A stretch of 64,000 bases of DNA, taken from NCBI GenBank assembly GCA_900073065.1, contig FJOG01000023.1, positions 624,179 to 688,178 of the forward strand, given 5' to 3'. The position numbers and the translations under genes are program-made. This DNA comes from Phialocephala subalpina. Taxonomy: Eukaryota; Ascomycota; Leotiomycetes; Helotiales; Mollisiaceae. The notes under the pieces were generated by a model. That model was not told where the DNA came from. It ran no database searches and saw only the letters and a program-made list of their open reading frames with translations. Positions 34,206-45,592 of the stretch are shown piece after piece; position 1 is the stretch's first letter; each line of letters starts with the position of its first letter.

Positions 34206-36327
34206 TCAAGAAACCAAACCGCCCTTTTTCAACTCTCTCACAGCTCCCTCAACACCAAACCCCACCTTTCCTCCTTCACCTGCGCCCGCATAACCATCAT
34301 CCAACACACCAAACCTCAATTTCGCCATCCCAACTGTATCATGCAATGGTCGCGAGCCCAGCATGTGCCCCTTTGCAAGCTCATCCAAGTCCGGATTTCG
34401 TGTTGTCAAGAGGATAGAAGAGAATGATGAGCTGCTGCTTATTCCATTGCTGTGGAAAGCCCAAGTGCCAAGGATCATAAAGAGCAGTGTCACGAAGACG
34501 GCGATGCCATAGTTGATGAATAAGTTCTGGGAGTCGTAGATGTAGAAATTGAGGTTTTCGGTGATGGTAACGTTCGTCATGTGTGTTGCTGATTGAGACC
34601 TATCTCAAAACTCGATGGTCAGCTGGTGCATTGATCGCTGAGGATGTCTTAGATCAAAGACTTCACAATTTCGGGAGAGGAAAGCATGCTCAATGTAAAA
34701 TTGGTCATCAGATCCTCCATCATAGAACCAAACCCCTTCGTACAAGAAAATGGCAAGTCCTCAACCATCTGATGATCACTGTCGAAAGAGTTAAATTCAG
34801 GACATCCCGCCAATCCAGTCGCAAGTATCGTCGTCAAATTAACGAACACATTCCCCACGCTTGCTTCATAGATTGTCCCTCCAAGCATATCCGAAAATGT
34901 CTGGGTGATTGCTCTATATGCCGATAAAGAGAATGCTGGGACGTATTCAAGACAAGTATCGAAGTCAGACTTGTTGGGGTCCCACAGCACACATCAAGTG
35001 TTGTTCAACGCGGCTGTCAGTTGAATGCCGTTTTGGCTGATATCCATTATACGATCTAGAAGAGTTCTATTTGTAACAGTGGTGGTCTGTACTCCGTTCA
35101 AGAAGTCAAAATGGACGTCATATGTTGCATTGTAGTAGTCGCAGGAAAGGTAGGTCATATTACCTGTCGGACCCGCAGCCACCAGAAACGAATTTATTGG
35201 TCCTGGTACAGAAACATTAGATGGTGTTGCATAAGCAAGTTGCGTGCCAAGGTAGGTGTCGAAGGAGGATGAGGTGGTCCAATTCTTCAGGTTTGTCTGT
35301 GCGCTGTGGACGCAGTGTTACAGGAAAGAGCTGGTCCATAGCTCAGCGCCGAAATATCAGTAAACGTCCCATTGAGCTTTGGGACCTGCTTACAGTTCGA
35401 TGCTGTACGACGAATTTACAGATGGTGGGTCGATGGGTAGATTCGAAAGAGTAGTTGCGCTTGCAGTGAGGAGGCGTAAGACCAATGGGCTGGGCGCGCC
35501 CCAATCGGTCGTAATCGCACTCCCCCTCCCCATATCACCATAGGTCCCAACCAACTTAAATTGATGCACGGTATTGCTCTGACGTCGAAGGACTGGACTG
35601 GAAGGAGTCCAACAGTCAAGGTTGAGGGAGTTACTGTAGCGATGAGGGGTAGAATCCTTGAAGATAATGAGCAAATGGTACGTGACATGCTTCCGTGATT
35701 GACTCACCATATCACTATCGCGAGAAGGGTGAGAGTCTTCGCATTAATCAATAGATCTGGGTTGAAGAAGGCTGTGAGATCTGTCGTCATAGAGAACATG
35801 CTGTCGATACCCTTGATCGATATGGTCCTAGAACATGTCGAAGTAAGCATGTTTTTCATAAATTACAAGGAGACGAGGACAATTTCCAAAAAGCACCGAG
35901 CTATTCAAAGCTTTCCCAACACAATGGGCCTAACGAAGAAATGAACATGACGTACCTCTTCCGAAGTGTAACCCAAATAAGTTGAGTAAAAACAATTGCA
36001 GTCGTTCCGCCCAACGCCGTCTTCACAAGAAACGCAAATCCAGTCCCAGTTCTCACAGCCCATGCCTGCTGCGAGTTCAACACCATGGCAGTATTGTTCA
36101 AAGACTCGTAATAGAAGTGATGACCAAGAGCGAAAGCGATACCAGCCACCAGACCAGTTACCATCAGAGCAGGCGAGTGTCAGTGCACACCCCATTGTCC
36201 CCGCCCTCCTCGATTAATTACAGGTCCGGAACCTGCTGGCGATGTATCGACGTTGACAGGAGTGTATGTAGTCTTTGGTTTCGTTTTTGTTGGGCAGTGG
36301 CTTTCGTCGAACACCTCTGTCGTTCAT
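34206..36327 (-). pseudogene. Decayed fungal multi-exon membrane-protein gene
   Basis: Read on the minus strand, recognisable pieces follow in order. They are a Pro/Thr-rich cytosolic start, GLVAGIAFALGHHFYYESLN and a second span at VRTGTGFAFLVKTALGGTTA, then RKRTISIKGIDSMFSMTTD, a span ending in VTPSTLTVG, a long extracellular region with many Asn-X-Thr/Ser sites (NMTYLSCDYYNATYDV) and a final span (NYGIAVFVTLLFMILGTW) with a basic tail. This is the plan of an uncharacterised Pezizomycotina membrane-protein family. Breaks include an in-frame TGA before HSPALMV (about 36181), no ATG in frame with the N-terminal segment, a one-base frame shift after LLPVQ (about 35600), a TGA or shift before KNWTTSS (about 35290) and a TGA between NNT and CVLWDPN (about 34994). 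Splice sites between pieces remain normal, so this is a dead copy rather than noise. Confidence 0.6.
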
Positions 36328-36967
36328 ATTTGCTATTTCAAGCTACTCTGCACTTGGATTTGTTGGAAAGAGGTTGGAAGAAACATTTTAAATCTGGAGA
36401 AGGCTGAGGCGTTGTCTTAAAACAAATTGCGGGATTCCAAATGAGCTCCATGTGGAGCTCCGTGAACTACTATCGCCACATGTGGTACAAATCTGCATAA
36501 ATAAGACAACTGCGCCGCAATCCTCAGCCCGCTTCATGACTTTACCTTAAGGGAGAGGTACATGATAACCAATCAGAGGCTGTTCTGAACACCCTAAACG
36601 CTTATGCACTGGCCAAGTATTTGGTGGCGGATCCTATGCCCCACTAGAAGTGCCTCGATGAGTTGGTGAGTCTAATAAGGTTTAACCCGTCCGGGGACCA
36701 AGCTTATTTTGGCATACTCCTGGGGAGTAAGCGCTAGTATTTAAAGATCGTGGAAGAAGAGGAACATCTAACATCAACTGGGAACAATTCGTGAAGAGAT
36801 CTTGTTCTCAACCAACCTTCGAAAAGAGAATACACACCAGAGAGAATGAAAACAGAAAAAGTTCAAATAATCATGCCACATCCCAAGAACAAAACGATCA
36901 AGCAAAATTTCCATCACATCATCGCCAAAGTTCCTCCTGTTTCTGGACAATCAATGTCCAGCCTGAC
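36328..36967. other. Intergenic
   Basis: About 640 bases with no gene. A near-palindrome (GAGCTCCA, two bases, TGGAGCTC) lies at 36443-36460. Confidence 0.45.
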
Positions 36968-39900
36968 TTACTGCCACTTCACCCTCCCACTTCTAAACAA
37001 CCCCACCATCCCCATAGGCAGAAGCCCCTTCTCAACAATCTGCAACCCTCCAAACTTCTCCCTCATCTCCTTCCCATAGAGCTGAGCCACCCACTTAAGA
37101 TAATCGTCAATCTCCCCACTGGCCGACCCCATCGCATCATCGAACTCATTCCATTCCTCGTTCCCAAAATCTACAGTCTCAGCTCGAGGCTGCTTCAAAA
37201 AATCATTGAAGCAATTCAAGAGATCGCCCTCGTACCCGGTGTAGAATTCTTCTCTGTATCTCGAGAATTCTTCGAAACTGAAGAACGTTTGACCATCGAT
37301 AGGGAAGAATGTATCAGAATGAAGGTTCCAATTCCTGTTCAGTTGGCTTTTCTCGAATTTCTCTTTCGCCTTTCGGTAAGCTTCTCTTTCGGCGTCCAAG
37401 AAATGATCGATGATTGACGATGGGTCTGCGAAGACAGAGTTGCGGACCTGAAGGAGTGGAATGAACGGATTCTGTAAGTCCAAACCTCCAAGTGAGGCGG
37501 GGAAGTAGAGAAATCCATCAGGAATATCGTCAATGCTAAATCGTTCCTTGAGAGTCCCTTTAAGATAGGTCGCAATGTTGCTGTCTCTGAATATCTGTTT
37601 CTGGACTCGATTCATAGTCGTCAGAATGTCCGCCACATGCTCTCGCCCGAAGCAGTTCGCTGGCTTTCCAAAGTTCGTCGAGAAGAAAGTCCCAGCATAT
37701 GTATTCCAAGCCTGAACCCAAGAGAACACGCTCTTGTTCTTCGACTCCAGTTGTCGTTGCAACTCAAGGACATGCTTGTCGACCATATCTTGATCGATCA
37801 TGAACCGACCTGTCAGATCATCCATGTAGAGGAAACCCCAGCGAATATCACCTCTGGGGAGCGACTCGTCGATTGGAGCTGGTAAGGTTTGGTGACGGCG
37901 AATTCGGACTGTACCTGTTTTGCCTGCGTTGAGAGTGACGCCCATAACATCGGAAAATTTGGTGATAGCTGACCAGGCGGAGACGACGGTGGTGTGGGAC
38001 GGGGACCAGATCCAGAAGTCGTCATGCATACGATAGAGTTGTGCACCATTGGTTTGCTGATTAACGGCATAGTCGAGGCAGAAGAGAATCGCCTCACCGC
38101 AGACGGCGGAGAGGGAATGTGCACCGGGCACGCCGCGTTTTCGTGGACGAGTTGGAGCATCGTCTCCGTCCTCAACGAACTTGAGCGGCGCCTCGAGGAA
38201 CTTGTGAAAGAACGACAACCATTTATCCGAGAGACCGAAAAAGGAAAGAACTGACGAGATGGTGGAATGCGGTAGTGTCGGGCTGAATGAGAAAAACTCG
38301 GATCGGGTGCAGGTGAAATCGCCGTGAAGTTTAATGTTGAGAATGAGTTCGGTCGAGAGAAGGTGGAGAAGGCTCTGCTTGATAGCTATCGACGATTTCG
38401 GTTTGTCGCACTCATTCTCCAAATCGTATTCGTCACTGTTGCTGTAACGAGTTGCTCCATATGGAACTGACATTGATGGCGGACGAGGCGCTTGCTGCAT
38501 GGGCATTTGCGCCATGGGCTGTTGTTGCATCATCATGGCTTGTGGTTGCTGTTGCTGTTGCATCATGGCTTGTTGCTGCTGTTGAGCCCGCATCATCATC
38601 TGTTGTTGCATCTGCTGTTGCTTCAAATTATGCTGAGCAGATTGCAAGTGTTGTCGTTTCGCAGGCCGCTCGTCGTATCTAGCTTCCTCTTCGCCTTGAA
38701 CCCCGGCCGATTCTTGAAATGTGTACGGAGAATCAGGCAGTTGAGACATGAAGAAGGTCGATCTGTAGATTCCTTGTCGTTTGCTCTGAACGCTAGGTTT
38801 CTTTTGCTGCGTTCCGAGGAAATACTCGCGTCGCTTTTTGGCCTCGACAGATATAGGTTGGCGAAGTGATGCCCATGCGCCTTCAAATTCAAAGAATTTC
38901 GTGAAGGCTTCTTTGAAGAAAACGGACCACTAGAAGAAGTGGGAGTCAGCAATTGCCCTTTCAAGGATGTCTTGGGAGAATGTCTCGTGGAAAATATCAT
39001 GAGATATTCCTAAACAGGGGAAAAAAGGGTGTATTCCCCGTTTACTTACTTTGATGCCAATGAACTGAAGAAATATGGCTTGAAGTAATTCTTCATCGAT
39101 ATAGACTATAGTTCGAATGTATCAGCGGTGTAATATTGACCTCAATTGTTAGAATTTAAAAGAGGAGACTTACCGTGGTAGGCCCCAGTCACATGCCTTC
39201 TCTGCTCAATGGGCACGTCCTGCTCCCAGCCCCAGGTCGAGATGGCAGCTAGTCTCATGTTCAGGACATCAGCGACCTCTGACAAAATGACTGGGCTGGC
39301 AAGGAAATCCTTCAGTACAGCACGCTTTTCATCATCCAACAAACCAGAAGCAAGCAGGCCGTTGATGGTCCACCCCAGAACGTCATTGTTGAACTGGTCT
39401 GGCGCACGAAGTGAGGATTCGAATGTTTTGACGCTCCTGCGCAATGCATCAAGGGCCCTGGATGCTTGCTTGTTGGCGTCATTTTCCGCAAACAAGCTGC
39501 GAAGATAGTTGGAGATTTCGATCGCGTCCGTCTCAAAAGGCTCAAAAACAAGACGCTCCCACTCGGTCCTAGACGCCTCCTTGGCGGTGGTTTCGATCTT
39601 CTCAAAGTCCTCCGACATTACGGACATGTTGTCAGCGGGTCCGGCATCTTTCTCTGCATTGAGCCATTCGGTCACCAACTCTCCATAAAGCGACGCGTAC
39701 TCATATTTGAGAGATTGAACCTTCAATTTAACAACGAGGGATCGTTCCCAATCAGAAAGAAGAGTCTTCGAGATCGAAGGGTCGTATTCTGCCTGCTGAA
39801 GGAACATTTCGAGGTTCTTGACTAACACCTCGAGCTGAGGGTCCTTGATATCGCCGTTGACGATGCGACCCGGGTTGCCGCGTCTATCTCCTCTCCTGGC

Positions 39901-40205
39901 GACTGTTCTCATAGAGAAGCATTTTTTCACCCCGTCGACGAGAGTTTGAACCTATCAGTCAGGAGTCAGTGAGTTCTATCGTGAAAATGTATCAAGGGCA
40001 TATGTGCGGATTGCATTGGCAAAAGAAACGGCTCCGCTATTGGGTCGCGATCATCACTTACTCGTTTCTGCTGATTGGGTTCATTCTTAGCAGCCAGTAA
40101 AAGAAACACCTTCTGATTCTCGAATATTTTGCGCTTCTTGGAGAGTTCGTTGAGCTTGGTTGTTGTGATTGAATGAAGGGTTTGTGAAAAGACCGATGAT
40201 GCCAT
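36968..40205 (-). CDS. rvt: RVT-family cellular reverse transcriptase (domesticated, non-mobile type)
   Basis: Exons 40205-40062, 39951-39174, 39105-39050 and 38929-36968 give 979 residues. The reverse-transcriptase active-site motif C is QLYRMHDDFWIW, with the two Asp near residue 630. RKRGVPGAHSLSAVCGEAI just before it and FSDVMGVTLNAGKTGTVRI after it resemble motifs B and D. The first 330 residues are helical and charged, as in the N-terminal domain of RVT proteins. A 70-residue Gln/Met-rich insertion (about residues 425-475) interrupts the polymerase domain where family members carry variable loops. RVT genes are described as single-copy host genes in fungi and rotifers without an endonuclease, integrase or protease. 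None of those is found here and no terminal repeats flank the gene. Introns (110, 68 and 120 nt) are normal host introns. The cellular role is not established. Confidence 0.82.
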
Positions 40206-41799
40206 TTTGTTAGGATTGCAGGTCGAAGAAGTAATAGAGTGATGGAGGGTGTTTGTGAGGGAGGATTCGAGATGAAATAGGGAAAGATTGACTGTTATAT
40301 AGACAATTCTTCCAGGCTGCAACTGACATTGGGTTCGCATTCGCGAGGCGCAGAAGCGGCAAGACGGCGGCAATAATGTCTGCCGCCTCACACTGCAGTA
40401 CGTAAATTGCCGCCTCGAGCGCGGTGACGGAACAGGAAAGGGCGCGATCCACGTGAATATAGAGATTTTCGCACAAATTATTGCAACGAGTGCTTAGAGG
40501 TCTGTGGTGATATTGAATCGATACTCTCCTTCTAAAAATGTCGGACACTCGAGCAGTAGACGTTCCTTCAAGGTTGTCTTGACGATGCTTCACGTGACCC
40601 GGACAATTGAAGGCTCTCAAACTTCGGACTTTTGCACCGGCTTCTCCATGGCGATACGTAACAGAGATGTGAAGCCAATCTCAAGTCATTCGGTCAGCAA
40701 TGTTCTTCGGTCAAAGGCATATGAATGAGGCATGTCAACTTGACTGACAAGTCTGACACATCAGATATGAACTCATCAGGGCTTCAGAAGAGGAGAGTCA
40801 AGACGGAAGTCGGCGTACAAGAAAAATGACGCCCGTCATAGCAATAAGGACAATGACGAGATTCTCCATGATGAATGTGTAAAGCAACAGCGTGTGGAGA
40901 AGAGAGTATTGCTGAACACGAGTTACTAAATGCAATAGTGCGTCATTCAGAGTGCCAGGAGTGAGAGTAGGCCTCGAAGTACTTCAAAGCGACGAAGAAA
41001 TCGAGATGGATTGAGGGTGTCCGAGATGAAGACATCTGTTCTCGATGAGATATACTGCACATTTCCACTTGAAATTGGTTTGCTTCATCTGTGCTTCAGC
41101 AAGGGGCGATGTGACTTGCATCACCAAATGGTATACAAACGGTATCTGCCTAATTGCTGGAAATACAAATATTCATGCTTGAGAGGCGACGTTGAATGTC
41201 AAAAGTTGGAAAGCATGAAGAGTTGGGATGTTGTTAAAGCAAATTTGCTCAATCGCCGAGTGGGGTCTATTCCACCAATCACAGCATTGAATGCCCAACT
41301 CGGTTTGAGACGCGTCGACTCAGCTTTTCCTCCTCACCTGCATCTCGAACTTTTCCAATTTGCCCGGTTCAGACGGAGCTCATCATCTTCACCATAAGCT
41401 GCGATGGTTGAATTTGATTGACCTGATCTTTGCTACGCAAAGATTGCTCGGCGCTCTCTGTTGTTCGTTCCTGCTGCGTCCTTCCCTTCCAGCTGCAGCG
41501 GTTTCATTTGCACTCACTTGTCTCCGAGGAACCAACCCCTCTCTGTGTTAAGTGGCAACGGAGGGGTTGAACGCCTCTCCAAAAAATGAATGGGAGAGTA
41601 TGACTTCTGCTCTTTCAACCGTCGTGCTTCCCATTGGACAATCGCTGGGTAGGCGCGTTTACGGGAATACAGCGTGTTACAACCTCACCTACTTTTTACG
41701 CCTTCGAAGGCAGAGGCTGCCAATCATAAATCGCCATTCATGGCAACACCTGCTTGTGGAACGGAGTGCTGCTAATAGGGGCGAGAAGTCCTCATAGGA
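40206..41799. other. Intergenic, about 1.6 kb
   Basis: Upstream region of the RVT gene and spacer before the Kre9-like remnant. Short frames such as 41011-41397 lack domain-like content. No gene is supported. Confidence 0.45.
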
Positions 41800-42548
41800 G
41801 CTGTCAATTGAGCTGCGTTGTTTCTGAAAACTCGAGATATCCTCCCCACCCGAATACAATCTATCTTAATAGGGCAATCTGCAAGCTCGAACTTTACCTT
41901 TGGTACGTCTATTCTTCACCGGTCAACTACCGTATAATAGTAACCCTTGACATGAGAGGCCGCACATTACTGACCTTTACGAAAGAATCTCTTAGCCTCG
42001 AGTACCCCCAAACTACGTCCTCATCCAGGCCTTCGACCATCGTCCGTGAAATATTCGTATCTTCGATCACGTTGCCAACCTCCTCGACGTCTCCCCAAAT
42101 GTCAAGTCCCAACTTGCATGCATCCTCCTCATCCTCTGCACCTTCGAATGCCTGGACCAACCAGACACCTTCGACCACACCTTTAAGATATGGCGGACTG
42201 TCAACAGGATTGAAAGCAGCCATAGCCATTGGGGTCATATTCGTACTGCTTCTATTTGCAGGACTCGGTGCTTTCATTTTCTGGTATCTCAGACACAGCG
42301 CAAACCGGAGGAAAACAAACGCAGAACCGACAACCGAGCACAACGCAGAAATTGCAGTCATTAAATACCTGAAAGAGATGGAAGATACAAGTGTGCCGCC
42401 TTATGATATAGGGAACTTTGATTGGGGACAAAGACGAGGAGCAGTAGAGTTAGAGTCTCCAATAAGCCCTTATGAGACGGTGAGCGATAGGGCAGAGTTA
42501 GAAGCGCTTCGAAAAAAGAGCATGGCTCCAGTTGAGATGGAAGGTTAA
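41800..42548 (+). pseudogene. Second Kre9/Knh1-like copy: eroded N-terminal part, intact C-terminal membrane frame
   Basis: From the ATG at 41952 a frame of 198 residues stays open. It has a Ser/Thr/Pro-rich stalk, one membrane span (AAIAIGVIFVLLLFAGLGAF) and a charged tail with DRAELEALRKKSMAPVE. The tail and span match the broken gene at 24181-25305, as do LTFT...LEYP and the segment SANRRK. Upstream, 41800-41950 still aligns in DNA with the earlier copy's Kre9-like exon (ATCTGCAAGCTCGA in both) but frames are lost and no signal peptide is found. The intron seen in copy one (GTATGT...) has a decayed counterpart here. The frame could in principle be expressed as a short membrane protein without a leader, but a truncated relic is more likely. 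Confidence 0.55.
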
Positions 42549-42753
42549 GAAGGAAGAACGTGGCTCTTGCAATCGATGATGAGGCAAAAGTTGAAAGCTA
42601 TCCATCGACGTCATTTCCACTGCAATGCTTACATGTATCTTGGGATCCATGGCTCTGCAATCGTGCAAGAAAGTATGCCCTCACGTCTTCAACTTATCAG
42701 AATTGAAGATAGATAGACCAAAGCGTCTTTTTCCAAAAAATTTTCCCAACGAT
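42549..42753. other. Spacer before the duplicated block
   Basis: Short AT-richer spacer. Nothing is seen. Confidence 0.4.
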
Positions 42754-43253
42754 GTTTCCTTGAATGATCCAGGATACTAAGGACAATCTGACTGCACGAG
42801 TACAGTGTCAGCTCATCACGACTTCACCTCACATGAAAAAGAATCTAGCAAGCAGTGCAACTTAGATTTGAACTTCAGCTTGTTACTGACGAGTCACCGC
42901 TTTCGAAGGCATCATGTCTAAGACTACCTGTAAATGGTCACGTGCGTTCGCCATTACCTGAATCGGAACGGCCACCTAAAGCAGGACCATTCACCTTCAA
43001 CAAGTTTCCTTGAATGATCCAGGATACTAAGGACAATCTGACTGCACGAGTACAGTGTCAGCTCATCACGACTTCACCTCACATGAAAAAGAATCTAGCA
43101 AGCAGTGCAACTTAGATTTGAACTTCAGCTTGTTACTGACGAGTCACCGCTTTCGAAGGCATCATGTCTAAGACTACCTGTAAATGGTCACGTGCGTTCG
43201 CCATTACCTGAATCGGAACGGCCACCTAAAGCAGGACCATTCACCTTCAACAA
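42754..43253 (+). repeat. Exact tandem duplication, 2 x 250 bp
   Basis: 42754-43003 and 43004-43253 are identical base for base as far as I can read, starting GTTTCCTTGAATGATCCAGG and ending CACCTTCAACAA. The block is immediately upstream of the PARG-like frame, so it probably includes that gene's promoter or first exon. Identity over 250 bp implies a recent event or an assembly artefact. Confidence 0.93.
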
Positions 43254-43277
43254 ATACATTACAATCCTAACGACTCC

Positions 43278-44108
43278 TTGCGCCCAAGTCCTTCATCAGC
43301 TGACCCAGCAAACGGCTCGATTTCATCCACTTCATCACCAAGCTCGCAAACAAAGATCTCCAATAATGTCTCAGGAGATCCAAAAGGCTTAGAAAGTACG
43401 ACCTCATCTTCACCTTCCTCAAAACCAGCATCAACACCCACCTCGCCACCCCGCCCAAAAATCCGAGTCATCCAATCAGACACCTACGATGCCGTCCAAC
43501 TCCTCCTCAAAGAAGATCCAAAGTCAACATCCAGAATCGCAGCCCTAAACATGGCCTCCTCCTACAGCCCAGGTGGCGGCTTCCTCAACGGCGCCCTCGC
43601 ACAAGAAGAAACCCTCTGCATGCGCTCAACCCTCTACCCCTCCCTCTCACCCTCTTGGTACCGACTCCCCGAACTAGCTGCCATCTACTCCCCCGACATC
43701 CTCGTCTTCAGTTCCCCATCCCTAGACTTCCTCCCGAAGTCCTCCTGGCTCTTCACAGACGTGATTTCAGTTGCAGCATTGAAACAACCAGAGACGAAAC
43801 TGAGTGAAGACAGGACGAGAGTGGTGTATGAGTATGAGCGGGATAAGGAGGTGATGTTGGAGAAGATTAGGTTGATTTTCCAAGTTGCGAGGGGGAAAGG
43901 TGTTAGACGATTAGTCCTCGGCGCACTTGGGTGCGGTGCCTATGGTAATCCTCCTGAAGAAGTGGGGAGGATGTTCAAGAAGGTTATTCTTGGAGATCGG
44001 AAGAGGAATGGCGTGGAAGGTGTTGATGAGATTGTTTTTGCTATTTATGGGAAGGATGAGAATCTCAAGGTCTTCTCGGAGGTCTTCAAGGATGTGATGG
44101 AGAAGTGA
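43278..44108 (+). CDS. Microbial-type poly(ADP-ribose) glycohydrolase (TIGR02452/DUF2263-like macrodomain), start not found
   Basis: The macrodomain-like PARG fold is clear: RIAALNMASSYSPGGGFLNG followed by ALAQEETLCMRSTLYPSL contains the catalytic signature GGG-X7-QEE of PARG. YSPDILVF, WLFTDVISVAALK and RLVLGALGCGAYGNPPEEVG are further conserved strands. Such enzymes cleave ADP-ribose from proteins or polymers. The frame is open from 43230, but no ATG occurs before 43551, which is already inside the fold, so an upstream exon must supply the start. It presumably lies in the duplicated 250-bp block, and I could not pick a splice that fits. Residues before the fold are Ser/Pro-rich. The given start is only the first recorded start-like codon. 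The stop at 44108 is certain. Confidence 0.72.
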   Translation: MRPSPSSADPANGSISSTSSPSSQTKISNNVSGDPKGLESTTSSSPSSKPASTPTSPPRPKIRVIQSDTYDAVQLLLKEDPKSTSRIAALNMASSYSPGGGFLNGALAQEETLCMRSTLYPSLSPSWYRLPELAAIYSPDILVFSSPSLDFLPKSSWLFTDVISVAALKQPETKLSEDRTRVVYEYERDKEVMLEKIRLIFQVARGKGVRRLVLGALGCGAYGNPPEEVGRMFKKVILGDRKRNGVEGVDEIVFAIYGKDENLKVFSEVFKDVMEK

Positions 44109-44674
44109 TGAGTAGGGGGGCGGTGGTGAAGACTGGTAAGGCAAGGGGGAGCTGCGACTTCTCTACCTGGGTTTGTGAAGTAGCATAAACTTATTCAAGG
44201 AATAACATGGACCAGCGATACTAATCGTCAAGTTTGCGAGCAATTGTAAAATATTGTTTCGAGTACTCAGAAAATTTCCGGAGTAGCATAGCTCCGCTGA
44301 GAGGTGAGTTTGGCAATGGTCGTCATCGCAAATTGTCCGAAATAGTAACTCAAGATTGCATGGATATGTTTCAAATGTTGCTTGACTGTAAATCAGAGAT
44401 TAGGTATGGAATGTGTGTTGTCTTACAGGTTGAAGAATTCGAGGACGTTGATGGACCTCGGCTCATAAATTCCAAACGGCAGATCTCGGCAACAGCGGCC
44501 GTTGTCAAACCCCTGAAAAAAACCTACCCCACGAACCTTAGTACCCACCTTCCCCGGATTCTTATAACCTCATCTCACTTCATCTCATTTCCCTTTCATT
44601 TTCTCAACATTCGTATACGTCTCATAACTCATTCCATCAGTCCATTCTTTTGTCTTAAAACCACCATCGTCAAC
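44109..44674. other. Intergenic, promoter of the hydratase gene
   Basis: No gene. The last 170 bases before 44675 are strongly pyrimidine-rich, as in fungal leaders. Confidence 0.5.
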
Positions 44675-45592
44675 ATGTCTTCCAACCTTTCCTCCCAACC
44701 CCCCACCTCCATCTCCTTCCAACTCACCTACCCCTCTCCCGGCATCCTCCTCGTGACCATCTCCCGTCCCAAAGCCATGAACAGCATCCCCTATCCCGCA
44801 CACTATGAAGCCGATGAAATCTTCCAGTGGTTTGACAACGAACCTTCTTTACGAGTAGCAATCATCACCGGCTCCGGCACAAAAGCCTTCTGTGCCGGCC
44901 AAGACCTAATCGAACTCAACAACGCCAAATCAGCCCCCTCATTCGCCTCAGAACCAAGTTCAAACGGCCGCCCAGGACGCGGTCATCCCCCTACCGGGTT
45001 CGCAGGAATCAGTAGAAGAGTAGGCAAGAAGCCGATTGTTGCAGCTGTCAACGGTTTCGCGTTAGGAGGCGGGTTTGAGATTTGTTTGAACTGGTCAGTA
45101 TCCCACCTCGAAATTGAAAAAGGAGATTGTTGATGAGAATATGAAAACAGTGATCTCGTGGTAGCAAGCCCAACAGCAAGTTTCGGCCTCCCAGAAGCAG
45201 CCGTAGGGCTCTACGCCGCAGCCGGGGGCCTCCCCCGCCTAATCCGAAACGTCGGCCTCCCAATCGCCTCCGAAATAGCTCTCACGAACCGTCGCCTCTC
45301 TGCTTCCGAAGCATTAAAATTCAACCTCATCAACAAAATCTCCCAATCTCAGGAAAGCGTTGTATCCGAAGCTGTTGAACTAGCGAAGAAAATCGTGCTG
45401 TTAAGTCCGGATGGAGTAATTGTTACGAGAGCGGGGTTGAGGGAGGCGTGGGAAACGGCTAGTGTGGAGGAGGCGAGGAGGGTGGTGGCGGATAGGTATG
45501 AGAAGGAACTTTTTGCGGGGGAGAATATGAGGATTGGGTTGAAGGCTTTTGCGGGGAAGACGAGGCCGGAATGGGTGCCTAGTAAGTTGTGA
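44675..45592 (+). CDS. Enoyl-CoA hydratase/isomerase (crotonase) family protein
   Basis: Exons 44675-45093 and 45151-45592 give 286 residues, normal for the family. Crotonases act on acyl-CoA thioesters in beta-oxidation and related pathways. The oxyanion-hole segments are visible: GTKAFCAGQDLIE in the first half and KPIVAAVNGFALGGGFEICL before the splice, where the join restores LNCDLVVASPTASFGLPEAA. The glutamate of FGLPEA lies at the usual hydratase catalytic position. A Pro/Gly-rich loop (SNGRPGRGHPPTGFAG) is longer than in short mitochondrial hydratases. There is no clear presequence or C-terminal PTS1 (ends PSKL, which is close to but not a classical SKL because it is preceded by Pro; SKL itself is present as the final three residues). 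That SKL suggests peroxisomal import. Confidence 0.9.

Noticed and set aside
36443..36460. GAGCTCCA-TG-TGGAGCTC inverted repeat
   Set aside because: A single short dyad with no second copy or adjacent promoter feature; probably chance.
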